Assembly: GCF_005222205.1 (NCBI RefSeq)
Contig: NZ_CP032347.1
Location: forward strand, 558,001 to 622,000
Length of the DNA: 64,000 nucleotides
Source: Azospirillum brasilense
GTDB lineage: Bacteria; Pseudomonadota; Alphaproteobacteria; Azospirillales; Azospirillaceae
Reading direction: 5' to 3'
The position numbers and the translations under genes were made by a program. The notes under the pieces are model-generated. The model was not told the origin of the DNA. It saw only the letters and a list, made by a program, of their open reading frames with translations, and did not search any database. Of this stretch, positions 44,901 through 49,366 are shown piece after piece. How positions within the stretch are numbered: the stretch's first letter is position 1; every line of letters begins with the position of its first letter.

Positions 44901-45489
44901 TGTCCGCCAGCGCGGGGGACGCGTAGCCGTCGACGGCGCGGGACAGGCCGAAGGGACTGGTCCCTTCCAGCGAGAAGGTCGGCGCCAGCGTCGACCCGTT
45001 GTTGCGGTAAAGGAGGATGTTCCCCTCCGCGTTGCCGATCAGCAGGTCGAGATCCCCGTCGCCGTCCAGATCGGCAAAGCTCGGCGCCCCATAACTGCCC
45101 GCGCCCTGGATGCCGAACAGATTGGTGCCCTCCAGCGAGAAGGCCGGTGCCTGCGCCGTTCCGTTGTTGCGGAAGAAGAGGGTGGTGCCGGCGTGGTTCC
45201 CGACGAACAGGTCGAGATCGCCGTCGCCGTCGATGTCCGCGAAGGAGGGAAGCGCGCCGCCCGCGCTGAGGTTGGTGATGCCGAACGGATTGGTGCTGTC
45301 CAGCGTGTAGGTCGGCGACAGTGTCGTTCCGGTGTTCCGGAAAAAGACCGTGTTTCCGTCCGCATTGCCGACCAGAAGATCGAGGTCGCCGTCGCCATCA
45401 AGGTCGGCCAGGACTGGAGCCGCCTCGCTTCCGATGTCGGAGAGGCCGAAGCTGTTGGTGCCGATCATGGTGAAGGTCGGATTCGCCAC
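29920..45489 (-). CDS. Giant RTX/Ig-repeat adhesin-like protein (type I secretion)
   Basis: A single open frame of 5189 codons starting at GTG 45489 (TTGAGGG upstream). Approximate residues: 1-276, five FG-GAP/VCBS repeats (LADLDGDGDLDLLVGN); 277-1020, about 28 repeats of 25 residues (GNTLLVSGVETLTGGTGTD type); 1022-1115, one Ig-like domain; 1119-2801, 17 near-identical Ig-like repeats of 99 residues; 2802-3370, Big, cadherin-like and putative-Ig domains; about 3375-3490 and 3920-4040, Calx-beta domains; between them a DGYIAGATVFADANANGQL domain; 4040-4500, four cadherin-like repeats; about 4900-5130, RTX nonapeptides (GGAGNDTLFGGDGNDTLFG) and a final secretion-signal-like tail ending ARWFS. 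No conventional signal peptide. It is probably a surface or biofilm adhesin needing calcium. No type I exporter genes are adjacent. Confidence 0.9.
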   Translation of the reverse strand: MANPTFTMIGTNSFGLSDIGSEAAPVLADLDGDGDLDLLVGNADGNTVFFRNTGTTLSPTYTLDSTNPFGITNLSAGGALPSFADIDGDGDLDLFVGNHAGTTLFFRNNGTAQAPAFSLEGTNLFGIQGAGSYGAPSFADLDGDGDLDLLIGNAEGNILLYRNNGSTLAPTFSLEGTSPFGLSRAVDGYASPALADINGDGLVDLITKSTVYVNVGTAAAPTFSLLATNPYGALGPGAYPRPALGDLDGDGDRDLVIGVDGGDLEYFRNVAPVIVTLGDGGNTIALSQINTLTGGTGTDVVALVNVGATFLVSGIETLTGSTASDLVILANGGNTFLVSGVETLTGGAGTDVVTLGSFGNTMLVGGVETLSGGIGTDVVTLSSLGNTVLVSGIETLTGGIGTDAVTLGESAGNTLTVSKLETLAGSVGTDVMTLGSGGNTVLVTGVESLTGGTGTDVVTLGGGGGTVLVRLIEQLIGGTGTDNVTLGSGGTSLLIRGVETLTGGVGTDVVTLSSGGNTVAVSLVETLIGGTGADIVSLDGNGNTLLVRLTETLIGGAGTDVVTLSTGGNTVAVSLVETLIGGTGADIVNLDSSGNTLTIRLMETVIGGAGTDILTVGTGGATMRVSGVETLIGGVGIEAVTVLTGGNTLTVSLLESLIGASGIDVVTLGGAGSTMLVNALETLIGGTGTDVVTVSASGMTTLVGGIETLNGNSGRDIVTLVDGGNTMSVSRLDSLIGGSGTDVVSFGTTWGNTLMVSGIETLTGGAATDVVTLGSDGNTIGVSEVETLFGGSGTDVVTLGSGGNTLLVRLLETLTGGSGTDVVTFGTGGNVMTASGVETIKGGSGLDIVTLGDSAGNTLTVWRIETLIGTSGTDLVELGSAGNTLLVDGVETVIGRVGVDLVALGSAGNTLLVSGVETLVGGIGADVVTLDGVGNTLLVSGVETLNGGIGLDIVTLGDSAGNTLVVAGVETLVGGVGTDVVTFAPVGNHGTLFVSGIETVHTPFQTLTLNGVDTLIVLPAIPSVPALSPASDSGAIGDGLTNAAQPTLTGTAEAGAVVHLYGNGVEIGTGTADGSGAWSVIPGTTLADGDWTLTAKVIASGVEGGVSGPLLVTIDTGANTPSGLALEAGSNSGSTADTLTNVSAPVITGSVTEAGVIVLYEGATALGTVTAAAAGAWSITAASLGDGAHTLSATVTDAAGNTSSASTALTVTIDTSANAPSGLALEAGSNSGSTADTLTNVAAPVITGTVAEAGVIVLYEGATALGTVTAAAAGAWSIAAASLGDGAHTLSATVTDAAGNTSSVSSALTVTIDTGANTPSGLGLTAGSNSGSTADTLTNVTAPVITGSVTEAGVIVLYEGATALGTVTAAAAGAWSITAASLGDGAHTLSATVTDAAGNTSVASTALTVTIDTSASAPTGIALAAGSNSGSTVDTLTNVTAPVITGTVAEAGVIVLYEGATALGTVTAAAAGAWSITAASLGDGAHTLSATVTDAAGNTSVASSALTVTIDTSANAPSGLALEAGSNSGSTADTLTNVTAPVITGSVTEAGVVVLYEGATALGTVTAAAAGAWSITAASLGDGAHTLSARVTDAAGNTSSVSSALTVTIDTSANAPSGLALEAGSNSGSTADTLTNVAAPVVTGTVAEAGVIVLYEGATALGTVTAAAAGAWSITAASLGDGAHTLSATVTDAAGNTSSVSSALTVTIDTGASAPTGIALAAGSNSGSTADTLTNVAAPVITGSVAEAGVIVLYEGATALGTVTAAAAGAWSITAASLSDGAHTLSATVTDAAGNTSSASTALTVTIDTGANAPSGLALEAGSNSGSMADTLTNVSAPVITGSVAEAGVVVLYEGATALGTVTAAAAGAWSITAASLGNGAHTLSATVTDAAGNTSSVSSALTVTIDTGASAPTGIALAAGSNSGSTADTLTNVAAPVVTGTVAEAGVIVLYEGATALGTVTAAAAGAWSITAASLGDGAHTLSATVTDAAGNTSSVSSALTVTIDTGASAPTGIALAAGSNSGSTADTLTNVAAPVITGSVAEAGVIVLYEGATALGTVTAAAAGAWSITAASLSDGAHTLSATVTDAAGNTSSASTALTVTIDTSASAPTGIALAAGSNSGSTADTLTNVAAPVITGSVAEAGVIVLYEGATALGTVTAAAAGAWSITAASLSDGAHTLSATVTDAAGNTSVASSALTVTIDTSASAPTGIALAAGSNSGSAADTLTNVTAPVITGTVAEAGVVVLYEGATALGTVTAAAAGAWSITAASLGDGAHTLSATVTDAAGNTSSVSSALTVTIDTGANTPSGLALEAGSNSGSTADTLTNVTAPVVTGTVAEAGVIVLYEGATALGTVTAAAAGAWSITAASLGDGAHTLSATVTDAAGNTSSVSSALTVTIDTSANAPSGLALTAGSNSGSTADTLTNVAAPVITGTVAEAGVIVLYEGATALGTVTAAAAGAWSITAASLGDGAHTLSAKVTDAAGNTSVASSALTVTIDTSANAPSGLALEAGSNSGSTVDTLTNVAAPVITGTVAEAGVIVLYEGATALGTVTAAAAGAWSITAASLSDGAHTLSATVTDAAGNTSSASTALTVTIDTGANAPSGLALEAGSNSGSTADTLTNVAAPVITGTVAEAGVIVLYEGATALGTVTAAAAGAWSITAASLSDGAHTLSAKVTDAAGNTSVASSALTVTIDTSANAPSGLALEAGSNSGSTVDTLTNVAAPVITGTVAEAGVIVLYEGATALGTVTAAAAGAWSITAASLGDGAHTLSATVTDAAGNTSSVSSALTVTIDTETPSVAVALSKTTLGVGETATVTFTFSEAPVGFSLSAVAAQNGTLSNLSVLPGSDGLVYTATLTPSVETIASDSRITVATGWSDTAGNSPTGSVTSVGYAIDTRSPSGNSTPVVGGAVAGQAADDTANRLPFATMNIADNEASQAQTIVVTVRDSGGTVGDSTGAFTGASLTASGFVKSSVGTYTLIASSAAAAQAALRLLDFQPVANRAAPGYQETTTFSVTVTDADGASATNTTTSVVVLSVNDAPVLAQTLGSRNVDQGQAFSYTIPAGAFTDADTGDSLTFSATSGDGSALPAWLSFDAATGRLSGTPGNADVGTRTVRVTATDSSGTTVSDLLTIQVVNVNDAPVAANDAGDTDRLTPVTVVAANGVLANDTDPDVDDRLTVSAVNGDAANVGRAITLAGGGRLTLNADGGYSFDPAGGYGTLLFGQTRQETVSYTVTDRAGATSTATLTITVRGVNTAPAVQEAKHVAIDQNSSRVGLSIDKPVDPEGDPLTITVTGLPTVGTLQRYNGTALAVGDTLTPDQLAAVIYTPPFGATGAAGAFSYAVSDGTNLVGRAVTISLTPVQWLSLTPSSLSIAEGNSGSTSLTYTITRRGDSSGATTVKWQVDTTGLSGNLADAADFGGTLPSGTVTFAAGETSKTITVPISGDRQVEGNERFRVLLFSPSTTVADAKITVENATAIGTILNDDQAATVAAVTGPAAGRYLAARGDTLDFTVAFSDAVSVSGTGAPRLALTIGTQTRYATFLRVESGKLVFRYAVGAGDLDNDGIVVAGAIDPNGAQIRDSAGNAVTNLSFGSAAPVTSHVLVNVRGGHAIDGYIAGATVFADANANGQLDDGEAFGTTNAVGSWSIPGGSGPIVMIGGTDISTNLAFTGVYEAPGSASVITPLTTIIMGMAGLAGTDGEIAAAATELKSKLGLDAGLDLLTYDPIVAVTTTGADAAAIANALKTQAAAASVANVIVQGSAVLAGVVIGTPRASGVIGRALVGAIADAIKAVPAGGTIDLADPAVLAAILATAGARIGAVDSAKLATVTGGAANVIAASNGAVITAGTTSSGGIDGLTQMAQAQVVAQGTAADELRSGTAAGDVSGAVTAFTGANLQQQISAAQVAVVIPSRLAITAADADKREGDGGGTTFTFTVTRAGNTSGALRVGWTVAAGTGPEGATLDAADFGGTLPSGTVSFADGEATKTITILVSGDTDIEPDETFTVTLSNPSVAATAIEMASASGTIRNEDPIDPKLTLPTSPTVVAGTAAAIAGLSVMDGDSATVTVTLTPGHGSLGLAGPAAVSTAGDGTVTVSGSVADVNTTLASLVFTGSGGQTAGSIAVTVNDGDPSTPDASGTLAIAIQSPPANVLPSSPTIVAGRSTEVLGLEITDVDGGTMTVVLTPTNGTLTLPLFGSATASDLGNGKVRLTGSLEDVNRTLQQLEFTASRNVTSASIRFESSDDQPLTPDADSLLVIGVLSSPEHTAPTALSVVSGVATAVTGLSVSDYDSPTLQVTLTTTNGALALTAQGGVTLTQPSAGVWRLLGTQADITATLATLTFTGTAGQTSGAIRVTTSDLGTLTTDAEATIAVTIADPATLVAPTLTLPQPITLAQGLATALTGIQVADPDSPAVTVTLTPSQATLGTTAAGQAAVATAGEGTVTITGSVADVNATLAALRITGGNAATATVAVTVSDGITTPATGTLTLPMLDVTPPGSPTITAASADAAGTLPVTVASTNRNRLFVRGTAEADSRVVLSDGGTEVATVTADAQGAWVADLSATPLADGPHAFTARATDAAGNTGLASGVLSVIIDTVAPPAPSVAFDDSSIDQAKQSSVGFVLSGGEAGATFRWTLSSSGGGGPLTGSGTLTGAGRTVGGIDVSGLPDGTLSLSVTLTDAAGNVSAAGTATAAKAAGAVVDGAQVQTLASQSSGRAVSTVMVQAPAAGRTEDPGSPNPALADVPLVRETLTDPATGQPTVVTTLQVGLPTGVGVTASGPAAREGATLAQADLIQAIEARTTAGSSSRSDLSSGAGRFLGTLSQQASLLLRTLTFSASATAAAVRVTGAASGSGMPTALVIDTTGAAGPLTIQLDAVTFAAVVGSATLTGGEGNQVVYGDGSSQSITLGPGDDLLSGGGGNDTVASTLGDDTLYGDDGDDLMHGGDGDDLMDGGADNDTVGGGAGNDTMGGGAGNDILIGEGGNDALFGGTGNDTLFGGDGNDTLFGEAGNDVLSLGAGNDIASGGAGDDTLFGEDGNDTLFGEAGNDILSLGAGNDLADGGAGNDTLYGGDGNDTLFGGAGDDVLVGGAGDDVLFLDQGADTVWGGAGADLFALGGASGGSMVMDFTAGTDRLALFDASLDLKSVIASARVVNGSTVLDLRPGVSVTIVGQTGDAARWFS
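30090..30790 (-). repeat. RTX nonapeptide repeat block of the giant protein
   Basis: About 20 imperfect copies of the 27-base unit encoding GGxGxDxxx lie here, for example GGAGNDTLYGGDGNDTLFGG. Such repeats fold into a calcium-binding beta-roll after type I secretion. The DNA copies are similar enough to make the region internally repetitive. Confidence 0.9.
37087..42135 (-). repeat. 17 tandem copies of a 297-bp coding repeat
   Basis: Seventeen head-to-tail copies encode 99-residue Ig-like domains. Each copy starts (N/S)(A/T)P(S/T)G(L/I)(A/G)L, passes through LTNVxAPVITGxVxEAG and YEGATALGTVTAAAAGAW, and ends LTVTIDT. Most differences are confined to a few alternating positions, such as SGLALEAG versus TGIALAAG and VSSA versus STA or ASSA, which suggests recent duplication and shuffling. 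Copy number is likely variable and the assembly here deserves checking. Confidence 0.93.
42440..44660 (-). repeat. About 28 tandem copies of a 75-bp coding repeat
   Basis: The encoded 25-residue unit reads roughly VETLTGGTGTDVVTLGSGGNTLLV followed by SG or RL. About 28 copies can be counted from INTLTGG near residue 288 to IETVHTP near 1008. The Gly/Asp turns recall RTX repeats but the period is 25, not 9 or 18, and beta-strand-like TLLVSGVETL alternates with the turns. A beta-solenoid with one turn per unit is likely. Confidence 0.85.
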
Positions 45490-46112
45490 GGTCTATCAAC
45501 CCTCAAGTCACACAACCGGCGCGGACACCGGTCTCAACGGATGAATCAATGTAAGATTAAGGCCTAATTATTGGTATATGCGAGGCATGCAGGCTTCTCC
45601 GCTGGTTGAAGGCGCCGGCACCCGCCCGCGGAAATCCCTACTTTTTTGCCAGTTTCTTGCATAGAACGAAAGCACGCGCTCTGCCGTCCCAACAGGATAC
45701 CCAGCACGGACAAGTGTTACCGTTCGATTGAATTTGAAACCAAGGGTTTCCGAAAAAACGGGAAAACGCCTTGGCAAACAGAACCAACGCCGAACGCACC
45801 AGCCGGCGTCCTCGTCCGGCAGCCGGCCCCTTCCGACACTTCCGCCGGACACCGGACCGGCTTTCCAACCGTCCCACCAATGGCGGACCGATGGATCGAT
45901 GCCGTCCAACGGTGGCGGAGGCGGCGACTCGGGCTCCACCGACGACCGACCGGCGGACGGGGATCATTTCCTCCATCGGCCTGCGGGATGTTCAGAACCG
46001 ACAAAATCCGTTCCGAAGCGACAATCAAGCCCGCAGCGCTTCCGCTACCCTCCAGCCATCACGACGACCGCGACCGGTCCAGCCGACCGGAGCGGCCCTG
46101 ACCGGACATCGC
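45490..46112. other. Gene-poor 623-base intergenic region
   Basis: The region lies between the divergent starts of the giant protein gene and the hydrolase gene. Short open frames exist on both strands but have no ribosome site, compositional support or recognisable product. The first 80 bases and a patch near 45700-45780 are clearly AT-richer than the surroundings and probably hold the promoter and leader of the giant gene. I see no RNA gene or mobile element. Confidence 0.5.
45540..45585 (-). promoter_or_regulatory. Candidate promoter region of the giant protein gene
   Basis: This is the most AT-rich patch upstream of 45489. Read on the minus strand it contains CATATACCAATAATTAGG, which offers -10-like hexamers 60-90 bases before the GTG start. 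No matching -35 is convincing, so only the location is proposed. Confidence 0.25.
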
Positions 46113-47108
46113 ATGACCATCGAGACTTTCCATCCGTCGCGCCGGACGATCCTGTCCGGCACCGCCTGTTTCGCCGTCGCCGGGGGCGGCCTGCTGTGCG
46201 GGCTCGCCGCCCCGGCCGCAGCGGCCGGCCCGCAAACCGACACCAAACACCTGACCGAAGGAATGGGACCCATGCTCCAGGGCAGCCACGTCACCACCAA
46301 GGACGGCGTTCATATCCACGTCAAGCAGTGGGGTCCGCAAACCGGACAGCCCGTCGTGTTCAGCCACGGCTGGCCCCTGACCGGCGACGCCTTCGAGGAC
46401 CAGATGATGTTCCTGGCCCAGCACGGCTATCGCACCATCGCCCATGACCGCCGCGGCCATGGCCGGTCGTCGCAGCCGGGCTTCGGCAACGACCTCGACC
46501 ATTACGCCGACGATCTGGCCGCGGTCACCGAGGCGCTGGACCTGAAGAACGCCGTCCATGTCGGCCATTCCACCGGTGGTGGCGAGGTCGCGCGCTACAT
46601 CGGCCGCCACGGCGTGTCGCGCGTCGCCAAGGCGGCGCTGATCGGCGCCATCACGCCCATCATGGTGAAGACCGCCTGGAACCCGGACGGCGTGCCGATG
46701 GAGGTGTTCGACGGCATCCGCGCCGGCGTGAAGGCCGACCGCTCGCAGTTCTTCAAGGATCTGACGATCCCCTTCTACGGCTACAACCGTCCCGGCGCCA
46801 AGGCGTCGCAGGGCGTGATCGACAGCTTCTGGATGCAGGGGATGATGGGCGGGCTGCTGGCCGAGTACGAGTGCGTCAAGGCCTTCTCCGAAACCGACCA
46901 GCGCGACGATCTGAAGAAGATGATCGTGCCGACGCTGGTCCTGCACGGCGACGACGACCAGATCGTTCCGCTCGCCACCACCGGCAAGGCCGCTGCGGCC
47001 ATGCTGCCCAAGGGCACGCTGAAAATCGTCGCCGGCGCCCCGCACGGCCTGTGCACCACCCACAAGGACATCGTGAACGAGGAGTTGCTGGCCTTCATCC
47101 GAAGCTGA
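46113..47108 (+). CDS. Alpha/beta hydrolase, non-heme chloroperoxidase type, Tat-exported
   Basis: A 331-residue alpha/beta hydrolase. The N-terminus PSRRTILSGTACFAVAGGG is a twin-arginine signal. The mature enzyme has FSHGWPLTGDAFEDQMMFL (oxyanion hole region), HDRRGHGRSSQPG, the nucleophile elbow GHSTGGGEVARYIGRHG, the acid region LVLHGDDDQIVPL and the histidine GAPHGLCTTH, as in cofactor-free haloperoxidases/perhydrolases. The ATG at 46113 was chosen because it starts the signal; the frame is open upstream but not coding-like. No heme or metal site is expected. It stands alone, convergent with the regulator gene. Confidence 0.85.
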   Translation: MTIETFHPSRRTILSGTACFAVAGGGLLCGLAAPAAAAGPQTDTKHLTEGMGPMLQGSHVTTKDGVHIHVKQWGPQTGQPVVFSHGWPLTGDAFEDQMMFLAQHGYRTIAHDRRGHGRSSQPGFGNDLDHYADDLAAVTEALDLKNAVHVGHSTGGGEVARYIGRHGVSRVAKAALIGAITPIMVKTAWNPDGVPMEVFDGIRAGVKADRSQFFKDLTIPFYGYNRPGAKASQGVIDSFWMQGMMGGLLAEYECVKAFSETDQRDDLKKMIVPTLVLHGDDDQIVPLATTGKAAAAMLPKGTLKIVAGAPHGLCTTHKDIVNEELLAFIRS

Positions 47109-47204
47109 GCCGGCCCTCGCGATCGGACGCCCGGAAACCGCGATGCCCGGCTGCCTTCGGGCACCGCGCCCCCGTTCGAATCCGGTGCGCTCGGGCCGGC
47201 GCCG

Positions 47205-47840
47205 TCACGGGGCGTGGTCAGGCACCAGACTGTCGACGATGCGCACCAGATCGACCACCGACCGCACTCCCATCTTGCGCATCGCCTGACCGCGGTGCAG
47301 CTTCACCGTCGCCTCGCTGAGGTCCAGGTCACCGGCGATCTGCTTGTTGCGCAGGCCGGACACCACCATCATCGTGACCTCGCGCTCGCGCATGGTCAGC
47401 GTGTCGAAGCGGGCGCGCTGGTCGACGAGGCTGCGTTCCTGGTCGCGCCACGCGCCATGCCGGGCGATGGCGGCGTGGATGGCGTCCAGCAAGTGCTGGT
47501 GGTGGACCGGCTTGGTGAGGAATTCGAAAGCGCCCGCCTTCATCGCGCGGACCGACATCGGAACGTCGCCGTGCCCGGTGATGAAGATCACCGGAAGACT
47601 GTCGCCGCAGCGCGCCAGCTCCGCCTGAAAATCCAGGCCGCTGCGCCCCGGCAGCCGCACGTCCAGCACCATGCAGCCGACATCGATGGCCGGTTTGCGG
47701 TCGAGGTACTGCTGCACCGATCCGAAGCTCCTCACCGGCAGCCCCACGGAATCGAGCAGCCCTTCCAGCGCTTCCCGGACGGCTTCATCGTCGTCGATGA
47801 CCACCACGGTCACCGTCGCCTCGGCGACCTTGCTCCCCAT
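47205..47840 (-). CDS. FixJ/LuxR-type response regulator
   Basis: A 211-residue two-domain regulator. The receiver domain (residues 9-125) has VVVIDDDEAVREALEGLL, phosphoacceptor Asp60 in MVLDVRLPGRSGLDFQ, Thr in IFITGHGDVPMSVRAMKAGA, and Lys in FLTKPV. The LuxR-type helix-turn-helix (about 150-208) reads LTMREREVTMMVVSGLRNKQ and DLDLSEATVKLHRGQAMRKM. The start ATG overlaps the stop of the upstream histidine kinase (TGATG), so the two form a partner pair. It is the output of the three-gene signalling operon; target genes are unknown. Confidence 0.9.
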   Translation of the reverse strand: MGSKVAEATVTVVVIDDDEAVREALEGLLDSVGLPVRSFGSVQQYLDRKPAIDVGCMVLDVRLPGRSGLDFQAELARCGDSLPVIFITGHGDVPMSVRAMKAGAFEFLTKPVHHQHLLDAIHAAIARHGAWRDQERSLVDQRARFDTLTMREREVTMMVVSGLRNKQIAGDLDLSEATVKLHRGQAMRKMGVRSVVDLVRIVDSLVPDHAP

Positions 47841-49366
47841 CACGTCCCTCCGAGCGATACCGGGATCACGAATTCGAACACGCTCCCGCACGGCGTTCCC
47901 GCCATCGCGGACAGCCGCCCGCCATGCAACTCCACGATGGACCGGCTGATCGAAAGCCCCATGCCCAGGCCGCCGGGCTTGGTGGTGTACAAGGCGCGGA
48001 AGAGGACATCCGGATCGGCATCCGCGATGCCCGGTCCGCTGTCCTCGACACGGACGCCGACCCCGCCGTCGCCGCTGGCGGTGACGACGCGCAGGCGCCG
48101 CGGCGGCCGGTCGGAGGCGGCCATCGCTTCGATGGCGTTCATCACCAGATTGAGGATGAGTTGCTGAAGCTGCACCCGGTCGCCATGGACCCAGGGCGGG
48201 ACCGCCTGGAGATCGGTTTCCACCGCGACCCTGGCCCGGCGCAGCTCGGCCCGCACCAGCGCCAGCGTCTCGGTGACCAGGGCGTTCATGTCGACCCATC
48301 CAGGATCGGCCGGGGCCCGCCGCGCCAGCGCATGAATGCTGCGGACCACATCGCCGGCGCGCTGGGCGTCGCGCACAATCCGCTCCGCCACGGCGCGGGT
48401 CTTGCCAAGGTCGGGGTCCGGTTGCGACAGGTGCTGGAGGCAGGTGCCGGCGTTGGTGATGATCGCCATCAGGGGCTGGTTGACCTCATGCGCGACGGCG
48501 GCGGCCAGCTCCCCCATCATGGTCAGGCGGCCGGCATGGGCGAGGTCCGCCTGCGCCTTGCGCAAGGCCTCGGCGATGCGACGGCGCTGCGTCAGGTCGC
48601 TGAACACCAGGATGGAGCCGGCCACCTCGCCGCGGTCATCGATGATGGCGGAACAGCGCTCCTCCACCACGATTCCGGGCATCTCGGACGGGGCCGGAGC
48701 CGTCTCGCCGCGGGGCAGCAGGCGGGACAGCCGGTCCGGCGGGGCGTGCGCGCCGCTGCGCCGGACGAGGGCGGAGAAATCCTCCTGCGGCTCCTGCGTT
48801 TCCTCGTCCACGGCGACGAAGACGGAGGTCAGCGGACGCCCGGCCGCGTCCGCCGCCGTCCAGCCGGTCATCGTCTCCGCCACCCGGTTCATGAATTCGA
48901 CGCGCCCGTCGCGGTCGCACAGGATCACCCCGTCGCGGATGCTCGCGAGCGTGGCGGCGTAGCGCCGTTCGCTCAGCCGCAGCTTGGCGTCGCTGGCCTG
49001 CTTGTAGAGCGCCATCTGGATGACCGTGCGCATCTGCGGCTCTTCGAGAGGCTTCAGCAGATAGCCGAAGGGCTCCGTCCGGCTGGCCCGCTCCACGACC
49101 TCGTCGTTGGCGTAGGCGGTGAGGAAGACGACGGGGATGCGATGCGCCTCGCGGATCCGGCGCGCCGCCTCGATCCCGTCCATCTCCCCGTCCAGACGGA
49201 TGTCCATCAGGACCAGATCGGGCTGATGGCTGCCGGCCAGCCGCACCGCCTCCTCGCCGCTGGCCGACAGGCCGACCACGACATGCCCCATTCGGGAAAC
49301 CTGATGCTGAATATCGCGCGCGACGATACGGTCGTCTTCAACGATCAGGATACGAGCCGCGATCAT
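47840..49366 (-). CDS. Receiver-PAS-histidine kinase, FixL-like
   Basis: A 508-residue cytoplasmic sensor with an unusual order: an N-terminal receiver (1-120, phosphoacceptor Asp55 in LVLMDIRLDGEMDGIEAARR), a PAS domain (about 130-265, ASIRDGVILCDRDGRVEFMN), a HisKA domain with the phospho-histidine in LAAAVAHEVNQPLMAIITNA, and an ATPase domain with NLVMNAIEAM and DSGPGIADADP. No membrane segments are visible. It can receive phosphate from the upstream giant kinase and pass it to the FixJ-type regulator. Both ends overlap neighbours by three or four bases. Confidence 0.9.
   Translation of the reverse strand: MIAARILIVEDDRIVARDIQHQVSRMGHVVVGLSASGEEAVRLAGSHQPDLVLMDIRLDGEMDGIEAARRIREAHRIPVVFLTAYANDEVVERASRTEPFGYLLKPLEEPQMRTVIQMALYKQASDAKLRLSERRYAATLASIRDGVILCDRDGRVEFMNRVAETMTGWTAADAAGRPLTSVFVAVDEETQEPQEDFSALVRRSGAHAPPDRLSRLLPRGETAPAPSEMPGIVVEERCSAIIDDRGEVAGSILVFSDLTQRRRIAEALRKAQADLAHAGRLTMMGELAAAVAHEVNQPLMAIITNAGTCLQHLSQPDPDLGKTRAVAERIVRDAQRAGDVVRSIHALARRAPADPGWVDMNALVTETLALVRAELRRARVAVETDLQAVPPWVHGDRVQLQQLILNLVMNAIEAMAASDRPPRRLRVVTASGDGGVGVRVEDSGPGIADADPDVLFRALYTTKPGGLGMGLSISRSIVELHGGRLSAMAGTPCGSVFEFVIPVSLGGT

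Noticed and set aside
45638..46012. Several short overlapping frames in the region upstream of the hydrolase
   Set aside because: None has a ribosome site, a recognisable motif or sensible composition; they differ on every strand and frame as expected for noncoding GC-rich DNA.
47170..47205. A GTTCGAATCC sequence resembling a tRNA T-loop
   Set aside because: The flanking five-base stems do not pair, and no acceptor, D or anticodon arm can be built around it.
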